Below are positions 1 through 12,013 of a stretch of DNA of 64,000 nucleotides, piece after piece. Both the position numbers and the translations under genes were made by a program. Every line of letters begins with the position of its first letter. Within the stretch, counting starts at the first letter, position 1. Under the pieces are notes generated by a model. That model was given only the letters and a program-made list of their open reading frames with translations, ran no database searches and was not told the DNA's origin. This DNA is from Malachius bipustulatus. Taxonomy: Eukaryota > Arthropoda > Insecta > Coleoptera > Melyridae. The stretch is taken from positions 6,572,001 through 6,636,000 of the forward strand of contig OU342635.1 of assembly GCA_910589415.1 (NCBI GenBank). Reading direction: 5' to 3'.

Positions 1-1397
1 AGAAGACATTGGCATTCCGACCTGAGAGAAGGGTCAATGGAGGAAATCTGGTCATGTCAATATAGAGCTTTATGCTCTCAAGACAACCCATTCGCTTATA
101 ATATTTATTCTGATTGCTAATAAATTAAATATAAAAAAATATATAATTAAGAGTAGTACACCTACACTTTGTGGATTGCCAACGGTACATCATAGTTGGC
201 CTAAAGCTGTTTTCATGAGATATTTATTAATTTAAAATTTTACAAGTTCAATTGGGCAATTGTTCTCCCAAAACGGGATTTCAGGTACCTACCTGGGATC
301 TAGATTGTGGCACAGAAGGTGACTTGTTCTAACTGTTACCGAGGCCAAATTGGTCCCTTTGTATAATACCTCCTCTCAAGCTCAAGTGGACAAAGCCCCA
401 TCCCCTACACATCTTCTTATATACCACTTAGACAGTACACATACATATTATATATTTAATACCACTCGATTTGTCGGATGCAGCTACTGAAGAAGGATGA
501 CCCTTGGAGGGGAGCGTTCAATTCTGGTCATATATTATATCAGACCTTACGCTTCCTTCAATTGAATGGGATTGCTGCTGATATTGAAGATGAAGCACTG
601 ATGGACAGTGGCATCGCCCATGCACAAGTCATCTTCTGCATTTCGGATCTTCTGTTACATCAATGGTGTGAAGATGTTTATTGGTTAGGCCTACAGTGAC
701 CAGAGCCTACATTCCTGCTAAAAGTCTTGACAAATAACTGAATTTTTTGCCCGTTCGGATACCAGGTTTCCTTTTTTATTTACACTTTTACCCATAATAC
801 AAAAAAAAATAATAATAATAAAAAAAATAATAAAAAATAAAAAAATAATAAAAAAATAATAATAAAAAAGCATATCAGTTTTACTCTTTTACCTGGCTAT
901 AGAAGTCATGCAACACATTTTTACTGATGCCTCTTATAAGATTTGCACATTCCTATGTTTGGTGCTTTTGGTATCTGATCCATTAGCTTAACCGCCTGGA
1001 TTACCCCCATCAATTCCGGTTGGAATCTGAGCGTTTTCCCACAATTTGGGGGCTAACTTCACAGGAGTTGTTAATAACATTTATCTCTCTGTCGTTCATT
1101 GTTCATTGGAAAGAATCTAATATAAAGAAGGTTTAAGGTGTAAGTAACATTTGATATATTGAATCTCGTGTCGAGTAGTGTGTAGGTAAGTCTAATAAAC
1201 CAGAAAGATTAACTGACTCTATAAGATCAGAATTACAATAAAGAGAAGCTGAAAAACCCGATCTTCATATTATATCTTCAATCTTCAACCGAACGAACTC
1301 CTTAACCCCTGATACGAACAGGTAGTTTTACCTTTACTCCAAGACCTGTTGTTGAATTTAATATTCAAACTTTGTTTTAAGTTAAATGTGTTAAATA
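1..1397. other. intergenic DNA, no gene recognised
   Basis: No convincing gene or named repeat is visible. A 73-codon open frame at 478-699 is somewhat less AT-rich than its surroundings but matches no family I recognise and has no flanking splice structure. An A-rich simple-sequence stretch of AAT and AAAT units lies at about 798-868. Confidence 0.5.
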
Positions 1398-1845
1398 AAA
1401 GAAACTTTGGTTGAAGCATTTTTTCATGAGATAATGCAACCCTCACCCCCTAAAATGTAGGTAATCCAAAAACTGATTTTTCTATATCCATTTAAGTGGG
1501 TAGGTACTTTATATTATCTTTCTTGTGACTAAATAAAATAACGGCCTCCACGAGAAAATTGCAAGAGAAAAAAGTTGTTTGGTTTGGAAAGTGCCATTAA
1601 AACTAAGCATCCCCTACCCCCAATACTATTTCATAGTCACAAAGAAATATTGGGTGTGGGGGGTAGTTTTTATGTCCAACCGCTTTCCAAACCAAACCTT
1701 TTTCCTCTTGCAATTTTACTCGTTATTGAGGAGGCCGTTATTGTATAGTCACAAGAAAGTAAATTAATATAGAAAAATCGATTTATTGGATTACAGTTTA
1801 GGACATCTTATGAAAAAATGCTTCATACAAAAGTTTCTTATTGTT
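1398..1845. repeat. foldback (inverted-repeat) element, about 450 bp
   Basis: The left arm at about 1398-1600 and the right arm at about 1660-1845 are imperfect reverse complements. For example AACGGCCTCCACGAG near 1541 pairs with the AGGAGGCCGTT stretch near 1730, and TTTGGTTTGGAAAG at about 1579 pairs with CTTTCCAAACCAAA at 1683. The open frame at 1579-1767 is simply this hairpin read through. The ends do not show the CAGGGTG terminus common elsewhere in the window, so the family is unassigned. Confidence 0.7.
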
Positions 1846-1849
1846 TCAT

Positions 1850-3530
1850 GAAAAAATTAAGACGTCGTAGTCACCCCCACACATAGGTAGGAGCTTGAGG
1901 GTGAGGGGGTGCATGGTTTTTGGCTCCAAGCGATGTCAAACTAGATAACTTGTGTCTATAAAACTTTATTCCGGAAAAGATGATTTCAAAAAAAATATTA
2001 AAATTGATCACCGCCTGTAAATTTATAAATAAAAAATATTAATTTTTTTGCGTATAATGATAAATTTATATTGGTTTGTTGATCCCTTTGAACAAGTTCT
2101 AGTTCTATTTATGTATAGATGCAGGTACTTACATGAAAAAACAATCATTATTATTGTTTATAGTAGCCTATTTATTTATAGAAATATTTATATGTTAAAA
2201 ATAGACTGTTTTTATATGCATTTTTTATTCCTTCATTTTTTTATTATTTTGTCGTCTTGATACGTTTTGCATTCATGAATGATCGGAAGAAAAAAAATCG
2301 AGATAAATATATACTGAGTGTGTATTACTCAGTCATCGCAATTCTTTTTTTTTATTTAGGTTTAAATATACATAGAATAGGTAGCTGCTAGCCGATAAAA
2401 TTATTGTTAATATTCAGTATATAAAAATAAAAATAATAGGTACATATTGGTAATATACCTACCTAAGTATTCTTAGGTAGGACGTCAATTATATATTATC
2501 CCTCATAAATTTTCCTATCCTCAAATGAAAATTTCTACCTCTCTGGTATGCAAAATTGCTCTCAATTATAATAGGAATTTTTCATATTTCTTTTTTTGTG
2601 AATAGAATGACGTCAAAGACTCTCTTCATCGGTATAAAAAAGGGGGCATTATCCTACTCCTAAATATACCTTCTCTACCTCTACCTGAAACTTCTTGATT
2701 CTTGTTCTTATACCGATGAACTGCTGCATTATTGCGGCCAGTAAAGGTCTGCACAAAATTTCCATGACGGATATTGAAGCTATTATGGTTCAATGTCTTA
2801 TACTAACGAGTTCATGATTAAAAAATAAACTATCTCACGTTAAAATTGGTATTAAAACTTTCTAGATTTAAATTTTGGAAATTACCGAATTCTTATATTA
2901 ATGAACATAAAATTATTCCATTATTAGATGTGTTTTTTGGAAATTTATTGTAACTAATTATTGTAAAATCCGAATAGGTGTCTCTGGAAATCAGACCCAT
3001 TAAAATGCAAGTGCTCCTAATTAATTTTGGTACCTGCTGCTTATAATAGGTACTTGTTGTTTTGATATGCAAACGGTTATACTCGTATAAATAGGTACAT
3101 GAATAAAAATTAGATTTTTACGTTTGCTTTAGATCTATAATTTTTCCACGTGCGTATGTTTTAGCTAATCCTGGTGAGAAAATCATCAATATGACAAAAG
3201 GAAATAAATCCGTTAATAAATTTAACCCCTTTATTATGTTCATATTCATTAATAAATATGACCCCTGGAAATATTATTGGATATTTTTAGAACATAATGT
3301 GATTAGTTGTAAAGTCGTAGGTAGCACTTTTAGAATTGTTGGAGCAAAAATCAATTAGATAATATGAAAAATTACAAAATATATCCCAGCAAGTGATATT
3401 TTGAACTTTAATGAATATGGATAGTACAGTATTTTTTTATTATTACAGTAGGTAATATACCTTAACGAGTGCTAGAATTAATAAAAGTCGCTTAAAAACG
3501 ATTCCGTGGGCGTTTTATTTAGAGTATATT
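1850..3530. other. AT-rich intergenic DNA
   Basis: Very AT-rich sequence with no supported gene. Short AGGTAC-type motifs are frequent. The small open frame at 2048-2260 is low-complexity and hydrophobic by composition and is not accepted as a gene. Confidence 0.5.
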
Positions 3531-3812
3531 TTCAGGAATCATAGTTTATGGCCTAAATAACTCAAATCCGAAGTCGTCAAAAAATCGTCCCGTGCAAAAG
3601 GCACTATTCAAAATTTTCGATTTTTTTACAAAATGTTGTTTGTATAGTATAAGTCAAACTTTTTTCTACTTTTTTAATAAAAAAAAACACCTCTTTAAAA
3701 ATTCTTCCTTGATCATTATTTGTGATTCCTACTGTATCGTTTCCATATTTTTGTCTTTAACAATAAGCTAGCAGTAAATATAAATGTTAAAGACGCTAAA
3801 ATTTCAATTCTC
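3530..3812. repeat. dispersed repeat, left direct copy
   Basis: The stretch starting with the shared segment GGAATCATAGTTTATGGCC (about 3535) recurs at about 5543. The similarity runs on through the phrases around GATTCCTACTGTATCG and GCTAGCAGTAAATATAAATG to about 3812. The two direct copies flank a foldback element at 3927-4907. The copy at 5543-5980 has extra internal sequence. Confidence 0.7.
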
Positions 3813-3926
3813 ACCGCCGCTCGAAACCTCGATCACCCTCCCTTGCCTCTCTCCGCGTCTAGCCATGCAAGTTGGGAATTTCTACAGAATAGCGACGCCA
3901 ATAACACAGTGGATATTTCAGATATA

Positions 3927-4907
3927 CAGGGTGCACCATATATCTTTCTCTATATTGCTATCTCCTAACGCTAACAGATACAGGGTCGGTTAAACAAGTC
4001 CAAAGAAGGGCAATTTTGTGGCGATATCTGTGACCGCTCCTGAAATATCCTGAAAAAACTGAAAAATCGAAATTTCTTATTTTTGCCATATCTTTTTTAT
4101 TATTGGAGATTAATGAATAATTTTTTGTGGGCTTACATAAGTCGTCAAGAGCTACCCATCTGACATTACAAAAAATTTTCAAAGCCGACTAGATCCCAGA
4201 ATTTTCATAGTCAACTTTCGTTTTTCTTATGGCCACCATATTGTTTTTTTATGTTGTTCGGTATAAAAAAAATCATAAAAACTAAAAATTGTTAAACTTC
4301 AAAAAATAAATTTAAAAATTTTTTATTCTTCTTTTTTTTACAAAAAAGACACATTTTTAGACCGAATTTCATGGATAAATTTAAAAAAAAAACCATAAGG
4401 CAAGCACTATTTTGGCGTATTTTACAAATGTTGACGTTTTTCGACGATTTTTTTAGGTTTTTCTTTGAAAAAAGAAGAATAAAAATTGAAAAAAAATTTT
4501 TTTTGAAGTTTAATAATTTTTGGTTTCCATTATTTTTTTCATATCGAACGACATAAAAAAATAATATGGCGGCCATAAGAAAAACGAATGTTGACTGTGA
4601 AAACTCTTGGATCTAGTAGGCCTTGAAAATTTTTGAAATATCAGATGGATAGCTCTTAACGGCTTATGTAAGCCTACAAAAAATTATTTATAAATTTCCA
4701 ATAATAAAAAAGATATGACGAAAATAAGAAAATCTCAATTTTTCAGTTTTTTTCAGGATGTTTCAGGAACGGTCACAGATATCTTGCAAGTTTTTGACGA
4801 ATTCGAGATGGCCACAAAACTGCGCATCTTTTCTTTAATTTAACCGACCCTGTATCTCTTAGCGTTCAGGAGATAGTAATATAGAGAAGGATACATGGTG
4901 CACCCTG
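3927..4907. mobile_element. foldback transposon family A, copy 1 (TA-CAGGGTGCACC)
   Basis: A palindromic element of 981 bp. Its left end CAGGGTGCACC is mirrored by GGTGCACCCTG at the right end, and TA dinucleotides (3925-3926 and 4908-4909) flank it, as expected of a TA target duplication. The arms run almost to the centre near 4420 and include ATGGCGGCCATAAGAAAAAC and its complement. No transposase frame is present, so it would be non-autonomous. TA duplication is typical of Tc1/mariner-type transposition; assignment to that superfamily is inference. The open frames at 3958-4182, 4292-4576 and 4371-4556 are hairpin reads. Confidence 0.85.
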
Positions 4908-5542
4908 TATTTTGACAATAAAAATAGACGATTTGTGTATATATGCAACATACATTGTGCAACAATAAAATATATGCAAATATAATAATATGCAGCAATA
5001 AAATTTTCACTTCTAACGTTGATATCTCGGTTGTTTCTTATCCGACAGACATAAAAAAAAACTTTTTTGTTAATAATAAGCTCAAATTATTGTTCTCTAC
5101 CATTTTTTATGTATATTTAGTAGTTTTAGAGTTATTATGAAAAAAAAAGATTTTTAGAGAAATTTGAAAATTCTGTGTTGTTTACATCGTACTTAAAAAA
5201 AAGCATTCTAAACCGGTCAAAGTTTTTGAGCTCATTACTTAGGTATACTAAAATTTAGTAAATCTTACAGGGATCACTATTAATTTCAATTTTGGTGGAA
5301 ATAGCGTAGGCTTTATTTCTTAAAAAAATATTTTCCACTTTTTCTTTAAAAAATCGAAAGTTCCATTTTGTTTTCATCATAACTCGCTTAGTTTTACGAG
5401 TAATGCTATCTACTCCAACCAGGGCTTTTTTTAAAGGTCTTTCCAAGTACGATTTTTTTCATGAAAAATCAACATTTTTTTCAATCATAACTAAAAAAAA
5501 TTATTTATAAAAAAAAATGTATAGAATATGGCTGAAATTTTC

Positions 5543-5980
5543 AGGAATCATAGTTTATGGCCTAAATAACTCAAATCCGAAGTCGTCAAAAAACCGTCCT
5601 GTGCAAAAAGGCACTATTAAATATTTTCGATTTTTTTTCAGGATATGTGATACTTAGTAAAATGAAACTTTGTCTTGCCGTTTTTTTCAAAATGTTGTGA
5701 ATGGTTAAGTTAGAAAAAAATCAAAACTGTTTTCGAAAAGCATTGAGCAAATGCGTCCGTTGGAACTTTATTAAACAGGGATATCTCGCCTTGGTGACTG
5801 TTTTCACTACTTTTTGCAACGGTTATCTCAAAAATTAAGCTCTTAATCAAAAAAAGCACGTCCTTAAAAATGTTTCCCTGATCATTTGTGATTCCTATCC
5901 TACCGGTATAATTTCCATATTTTTGTCTTTAATAATAAACTAGCAGTAAATATAAATGTTAAACGATGCTAAAATTTCAA
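5543..5980. repeat. dispersed repeat, right direct copy
   Basis: Direct repeat of 3530-3812, with additional material of roughly 150 bp between the two conserved blocks. It ends at the shared phrase around CTAGCAGTAAATATAAATG near 5940. This is probably a longer repeat family of which the left copy is deleted internally. Confidence 0.7.
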
Positions 5981-6056
5981 TAATAATAATTGTGGCTGCG
6001 CAGAAAACGGAGGCAATAAAAGTTGATTACTCTCATTTGCCTCTCTGCGCGTCAGC

Positions 6057-6227
6057 TATACATTAGTATGGAAATTGTGTACAGTAACTGACAGTACCAA
6101 AAAAGCAATTTCGGAGAAGCGGCAAGCGGAAAATTTTTCTCGCAACGAAAGTTTCTGCTTGCCGCTTCTCTGAAATTACTTTTTAGGAAATGTCAGTTAC
6201 CGTACACAATTTCCGTACCGATGTATA
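6057..6227. repeat. short hairpin element, about 170 bp
   Basis: The sequence TATACATTAGTATGGAAATT at the left is mirrored by the right end, which reads AATTTCCGTACCGATGTATA. The arms also include GAGAAGCGGCAAGC and its complement around 6114 and 6155. A loop of about 20 bases separates the arms. This is a MITE-sized palindrome of unknown family. Confidence 0.75.
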
Positions 6228-6247
6228 GTCGAGAATAATAATTTATA

Positions 6248-7140
6248 CAGGTGTCGCTCAAAGGTACCACCAACGTTCTACCACAGACTCCCGAGTAAAA
6301 AATATGCCGATTTAACCAAAATTATCTATGTCCAAAAATGCACCCTTTTCAAGATACAGTCCTTAAAATGGGGTCAACCAAATATAAGTTTTCCAGAATA
6401 AGTCAAAAATTAATTAACTGAGAAACTTCAAAACTGCACCTACTACTATTATTGTTAAGGGCAATAGACTCGTAGTTTTACAAAAAATGACATTCCTCGT
6501 CTTCCTGGTACTTTTTTATTCGTACGCCACTGGTTGATTCTGTATTTTTTATCCAAAGACGTGAGTATTACCAAACTTTTTGCCCTCTTATTGAAGTTTT
6601 GTATCTTTCATGGTTACACCGTGAAAACGTATTTTTGAAAATTTCATTTTTGTTAAAAAAAATTAATTTTTATTTTACAGAAATGACTTTATTCACATTT
6701 ATTGACCTTGAGAATAATCCTAGTAGGCGGTGAAACTAAATTTTCTCATTTAATTATTATGTGTTATAACTTATTATTTTGAAAAATGTGGATTTTCCAA
6801 ATTTATTTTCAGAGCTGTATCTTGAAAAAAGGGATTTTAGACATAAATAATTTCGGTTAAATCGGCACAATTTGAACGCAGGAATCTATGGTGGAACGTT
6901 GTTGTTGAAATTATTATTTAAAATTAACAAAGGAATTTTCAGAAGTACATTTTCAGCTACACGGGTCTTAACAATAGTAGTAAGCGCTGAAATTTTGAAT
7001 TTTCTCAGGTAATCCATTTTTGACTTATTCTGGAAAACGTGTTTTTGGTTGACCGGTTGACCCCTTTTTATGGGCTGCATCTCGAAAAGGGTGCCTTTTT
7101 GGACGTGGATAATTTCGGTTAAATCGTCATATTTTTCCCT
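6248..7140. mobile_element. foldback transposon family E, degraded copy
   Basis: The left end, ACAGGTGTCGCTCAAAGGTA, and the following block around CCACCAACGTTCTACCACAG match the better-preserved element at 17161-18235. Right-arm sequence appears twice (about 6790-6905 and 6960-7130), so this copy has been rearranged, and its right terminus is missing. Confidence 0.65.
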
Positions 7141-7310
7141 CAGGAATTTAAGTTATCCCTGATTTTTAAATTATTTAAGAAATTCACGTGCATTGACGAG
7201 AAATTGCAGTATTATTGTTTACGCACCTACTATAGCAGGTATACCTACCTATCTCGTAAATATATTTTGCAAAAATAGGAACCTCATCTGCATAGCGCTA
7301 AAAAAAAACA

Positions 7311-7315
7311 TTATT
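7311..7315. repeat. target-site duplication TTATT of the copia element (left)
   Basis: TTATT directly precedes the left LTR, and the same five bases (11984-11988) directly follow the right LTR. A 5-bp duplication is the normal signature of copia-group integrase. Confidence 0.9.
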
Positions 7316-7585
7316 TGTAGGAAATGGGGAGGTTTTTATTATTTAAACAAGCGAATTTAATTTAGACGTTTATTATTCAGTCTTTAAAACAGCAATGAAT
7401 TTTATTTCATTTTATTATAAATAATACTTATTTGTCGGTCGACGATGATTCTTATCAAATAGCAGGAATCTGAATCACCTTGATAAGTATACAAGAAAAT
7501 ATAAAATTATTTTCGTAGGTTCTAGTTTTGAATGTGATTTATTTCCTTCCAATAATAACAACAATTATTATTAATAAATCCAACA
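7316..7585 (-). repeat. 3' LTR of copia element
   Basis: 270 bp, nearly identical to 11714-11983. On the element strand it is preceded by the purine-rich run GAGGAGGGC (7586-7594), a candidate polypurine tract for plus-strand priming. Confidence 0.92.
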
Positions 7586-7737
7586 GCCCTCCTCAAAAAT
7601 TGAGCCAAAGAAAATAACTTAAGATATTATAATAGGCAACAAAAATAATATCTCTTCTTAATGGCAAATTATATAAATCAAGACCATTATTATCGAAAAA
7701 TTTCAACTGAAAAGAATTTTAATTTATTTAAAATTTA

Positions 7738-8930
7738 GGTAACTTAAATCTTATTTCTTCAAATTTATTTGTTGGTAACACTTTGGTAAATGAGTCTGCA
7801 AGCTGTTCACCTGTGGATATATTTTATATTTTAAAATAATTGTTTTCGCTCACGTTAAAATGATATTCATTTGATATCTGTTTCGATCTTTTATGATCAG
7901 TGGGGTTGCTAGCTATGCTGATGCAACCGTTATTATCTTATCAAAGATAATCATTGGCAGTTTTAATTTAAAATTTATACTGTTTAATAAGGCCTTTAAC
8001 CAAAATGGCTTCACTGACTGCTTCAAAAGAGCCTATATTCCGCTTCTGTTGAAGAAGCAGCTACAGTACTTTATTTTTGTGTGTTCCGTGAAATATTACA
8101 GTTATCAAAAACTTTGAATATCTACCCTGATGTGCTTTTTCTGTCTATTTCGGTACTGCCCCAGTCTGGTCGAGTACATAATAGCATTACGTACATCAGG
8201 CAACCAATTAAGTAATTTTAATTTTAATAATTTTATTTATTTTAATTAATAATTTTACATGGTGCATCGTAAAATTCATCAGAATTTAGAAGCATTGTAA
8301 TTTAACTTAGAAGGCAAGGGTAGAATGATTTTATAGACTTGCAATCATTCATCGAAAATTTTGTCAACACATTCTCAAGGTAATTAGATTGGTTTAAGGT
8401 TATTGTAATTAGATCTGAAAATGTTCATTCTTAAAATTAAATTTAATTTCTTTCAGATCAACCATATGAAAAAGTTTCATTAAATAATTTTTTTTTTTTT
8501 TTGTTTTGTCAAGATAATCTGATCTTTTGTTGCGATCAGTAAATGGTCTAGATACATTATACATATAATTATGTAATTTTTTTTTTTTATTGTCTAAAAA
8601 GATATAAATATGGGTCTACTTTTGAATTTTTAAAACCTCTGCTTTTCAAAGCTTGATCGAAACGTTCGAACTAACACCTAGCTGATTGTTTAAGTCCACA
8701 CAATTTAATTTTTATTTAATTTTTATTAAATTTGTATATAGACTTTATTTTCTTCAGCTTTTACTCCCTTTGGTATTCCAATGTCTTTATCTCTTCTATA
8801 AGCACACCGTTTAAAAATGCAGTTTTACCATCTATATGATGATTTTTTTTTTTTCAGATTAAACTGATTTGAAAATGCCCAAATAAATCGGAGGGTTGTA
8901 ACTCTAGCACAACGGGTGCGAACGTTTCTT
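7738..8930 (-). pseudogene. copia reverse transcriptase / RNase H remnant
   Basis: No long frame remains, but on the minus strand typical copia pieces appear in the right order in shifting frames. KTAFLNG lies near 8790, CGLKQSA near 8690, an active-site position reading YLDH at 8543-8554 where the family has YVDD, the RNase H motif SSTEAEY near 8040, and the C-terminal motif GEQLADSFTKVLP near 7790. The second catalytic aspartate is replaced by histidine, and stops and frameshifts separate the pieces, so no active enzyme can be made. The extreme C-terminus is well preserved. Confidence 0.85.
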
Positions 8931-10459
8931 CATAATTTTGTAAATATTGCTGAGTAAAAACTCAAGCAACCAATCGTGCTTTGTATTTTATTTGATGGTT
9001 TTTCCAAATAATTAATTTTAATAGTAAAAACCCATTTGCAAGTTATATTTTTTATATATTTATTTATTATCATTATTATTATTATTTTATTTTTATTCGC
9101 TGGTCTGTTTACCAGTGACCAAGTTTCATTAGTTCTAAGTGAATTAATCTCATCTTTTATAGCCTCTTCCCATTTATGCTCGTCCTCCCTTCCAAATATT
9201 TCGTAATAGAATTTTGGAATTTCTGCTGTAGAGGCACCGGCTAAATGATACAGAACTGTATAAGTAATCATATTTTTTTTTTTTTTTATAATTTCTTTGT
9301 AAGATGGGGCTGGAAGATGTTTGATTCTTTCACTTCGTCTAATGTTTACTTGTTCGTTTTGTTTTACCTGTTTGTTTATTTGTTCATCCGATTTTATTTC
9401 GGAGGTAGTTTTATTTTGATTAATTAAATTGTTATCTAGTGATCTAGAAATTTTAAAATTTAATTCATCAACTATCACATCACGTGCAATAAGGAATTTA
9501 TTTTCTTCCACATCCCACAGCTTATACCCACTCGGTTCATACCCAACCAGTATAGCTTTGAACGATTTTTCATCGAACTTTCTTTTTCTGGTTTTATTTA
9601 GCACATAGACGGTAGAACCAAAAACCTTTAAATGAGATATTTTAGGTTTTTTATTATGCCACATCTCGTATGGTGTTTTATTGACCCTCAGAGCTTTCGT
9701 TGGTGAAATGTTTGTTAAATAGGTTGAAGTTAAAATTGCTTCACCCCAAAAACTTTTGTCCAACTTCGCACTTGTGACTAAGGTTCTTGCCTTTTCAGTC
9801 AGTGTACGATTCATCCGCTCTGCTACACCATTTTGTTGTGGCGTATGTGGAACTGTTAGGTGGTACATTATTCCTTTTTGAACACAAAAAACTTTGAAAT
9901 CGTTTGAGAGGTATTTTCTACCATTATCACAATACAGGTTGACAACTTTTGAATTTAAATATGCCTCACCTTTTGAAACATAATCAGAAAACATTTTAAA
10001 TACCTCTGACTTGGAGTTCATTAAGTTAGTAACTGTATAATGTGTGTAGTCATCAATGAATGTAACAAAATAATTTTTATTATTTATAGTCACAGGTGAA
10101 ATAGGGCCACACACATCTGAATGTATTATGAACAAAGGCTTGTTATTTGGAAGTTTATGTTTTGTTTTAGAAAATGGAAGTCTAGCTTGTTTTCCTAAAA
10201 TACAAGCTTCGCACATTTCATTTTCAGGTTCAATATTTTCAATAGATTTATTATCATCTAGCATATAATTTTTTTTTTTTTTCAAATTTTCAAACTTGAT
10301 TTTGCTAATATGACCAAGACGTTCATGCCATAATTTATAATTTGCAAAATTAGTTGCATTATGTATTTGACCTTGCAATTTATATAAGTCTAAACCAAAT
10401 ACCACCTCGAATAAATTATTTAAATTCTTACCGGTCAGTATTATTTGGTTATTTTTCAT
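8930..10459 (-). pseudogene. copia pre-integrase and integrase region of pol
   Basis: A 509-codon open frame. It begins with the pre-integrase zinc region (WHERLGHIS at about residue 43, and the paired cysteines in EMCEACILGKQ at about 83). The integrase core follows: IHSDVCGPI at about 112, FIDDYTHYT at about 133, YCDNGRKYLS at about 176 and PQQNGVAERMNRTL at about 207. These supply the aspartate-aspartate-glutamate triad. The tail carries the copia landmarks KVFGS and YKLWD. Poly-T and ATT runs in the DNA add lysine and isoleucine tracts (near 9060, 9275 and 10270) not expected in the family. The frame is cut off from the protease upstream and the reverse transcriptase downstream by frameshifts. 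Confidence 0.9.
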
Positions 10460-10587
10460 TTACTCTTACACCATCTTGATCAAATATTATTGTCATGCCG
10501 GCTGCCTGGATTCGATGTACAGATAAAAGATTATGAGGGACCTCTGGAGAGTAGAGAACGTCGTCCAGTTGACCATTTATACCCAAA

Positions 10588-10791
10588 TTAGTTGTGACAT
10601 CTATTTTCCCTTTTCCGACTGCCAGTATTGAGGTAGGTACCACTTTTTACAACACCGATTTCCCATGGTGTAGGCAACTCATTATTAATTGAAAAAATGT
10701 CAGATGTGTTGACAATGTGGTCAGTTGCCCCAGAATCTAAAAGAAAAATGATGTTAGTTTGAAAGAGTTGCAATGATGAGTTGGGTAACAT
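10588..10791 (-). pseudogene. copia protease fragment
   Basis: The frame contains FLLDSGATDHIVN. DSGAT is the aspartic-protease active site of copia-type elements. It overlaps, in another frame, the segment at 10449-10643 that carries the rest of the protease-to-integrase linker (DDVLYSPEVPHNLLS). A frameshift near 10620-10640 therefore separates the two. Confidence 0.8.
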
Positions 10792-10960
10792 AAATGCAAA
10801 ACTTCCTTCAGTTTTGTTTCGGTCTGGATTGTCTTTCCGTATTTTCCTTCAGTCTGGATAGTCTGAATGGTACTACTTGGACGTTCATGTTGTTTATTTA
10901 GCATTTGCTTGTAGTAGTAGCAATTCTTCATATGATTTCTGCGGCCACAGTGATCACAGA

Positions 10961-11625
10961 TTATATTTGAAATTTTATTATACTGATGTTTTTGAGATGG
11001 CTTAAACTTCTTTTGAAACCTTGTTGCTTGTAGTTCTTGAAGTTTTTGCTATTTGTTTCTGATGTACCTACTTGGTGCTGTTTCACCTCAATATGTAACA
11101 TCTTCAACTCAGTAGTAGTTTCGGCTTTTGTTTTGACTTCTTGATCCAATAATCTTGTTTTCATAAAAGCAAGGTTTATGTTGTTTTCACCAAGTGTTTC
11201 TAGTGCGGTAACCACGCCGTTATATGAGGATGGTAATTTTAGCAGGAGATGAGATATTTTGTTCATATCTTCTAATTTTTTGCACCAGCAGAAATTAATT
11301 CAGTTATTATCTCATCAAAACAAGTGAAATGCTGCAGTAATGGTACATTTCTTCTTTCATATATAGCATCTAGGTCTCTCAAAATATTTCTTGCTAAATT
11401 TGCATCCTTAGCAAAACTGAAAAATGCATCACTTAAGTATTCTATGATGGTACTTTTGGCAGTCATGTTTCTCTTCTTCCAGTCTTCATCTGGTTCAAGG
11501 GGTAGCTCGTTCTCGATCACATTAATTACTTGCAGTTCTGAAAGTAATGATTTAACGCGAAACTTCCAAACACTGTAGCGTTCACCGTTAAAAGGTTGAA
11601 TATTTCTTTTGTTCTTCTGGTCCAT
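10961..11625 (-). pseudogene. copia gag region (two frames)
   Basis: The first frame (11272-11625) begins MDQKNKRNIQPFNGERYSVW, the usual copia gag start in which a phrase like F.G..Y..W opens the capsid domain. The second frame (10961-11266) continues with [20 protein letters not shown], a standard later part of the same domain. A frameshift around 11266-11275 separates them. A nucleocapsid zinc-knuckle remnant is suggested further on, near 10930-10960, where HCGRRNHMKN is read in a third frame. This is not a functional single product as it stands. Confidence 0.85.
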
Positions 11626-11698
11626 AATTTATTATTTAATTTATCAACACTCAGAAGAACTTATTAAGTATATTATATAAATTACTAATCAAACGTAA

Positions 11699-11713
11699 CC
11701 TGGGCCCATAACC
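11699..11713 (-). promoter_or_regulatory. primer binding site matching initiator tRNA-Met anticodon arm
   Basis: Immediately inside the 5' LTR the element strand reads GGTTATGGGCCCAGG. This complements the CTGGGCCCATAACC anticodon-arm sequence of eukaryotic initiator tRNA-Met. Priming from an internally cleaved half of tRNA-iMet is the known mode of Drosophila copia, so the match supports the same mode here. Confidence 0.85.
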
Positions 11714-11983
11714 TGTAGGAAATGGGGAGGTTTTTATTATTTAAACAAGCGAATTTAATTTAGACGTTTATTATTCAGTCTTTAAAACAGCAATGAATTT
11801 TATTTCATTTTATTATAAATAAAACTTATTTGTCGGTCGACGATGATTCTTATCAAATAGCAGGAATCTGAATCACCTTGATAAGTATACAAGAAAATAT
11901 AAAATTATTTTCGTAGGTTCTAGTTTTGAATGTGATTTATTTCCTTCCAATAATAACAACAATTATTATTAATAAATCCAACA
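11714..11983 (-). repeat. 5' LTR of copia element
   Basis: 270-bp LTR, upstream of gag on the minus strand and followed directly by the primer binding site. The promoter for the element transcript would lie here. Confidence 0.92.
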
Positions 11984-12013
11984 TTATTACTATGGATTTT
12001 CTCAGACAATCTC

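Larger units (their letters stand above)
7316..11983 (-). mobile_element. Ty1/copia LTR retrotransposon, structurally complete, coding capacity broken
   Basis: A 4668-bp element on the minus strand with 270-bp LTRs (7316-7585 and 11714-11983), each beginning TG and ending CA on either strand, and a TTATT duplication. Reading on the minus strand the order is gag, protease, integrase, reverse transcriptase, RNase H, which is the copia order. By eye the two LTRs differ at one base (near 7425), which implies recent insertion. In contrast the coding region has several frameshifts and an altered reverse transcriptase active site, so this copy could only have moved using enzymes supplied by another copy, unless assembly errors explain the breaks. 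Confidence 0.93.

Noticed and set aside
478..699. 73-codon open frame with a fairly natural amino-acid mix
   Set aside because: No recognised motif, no splice context and no neighbours that suggest a gene.
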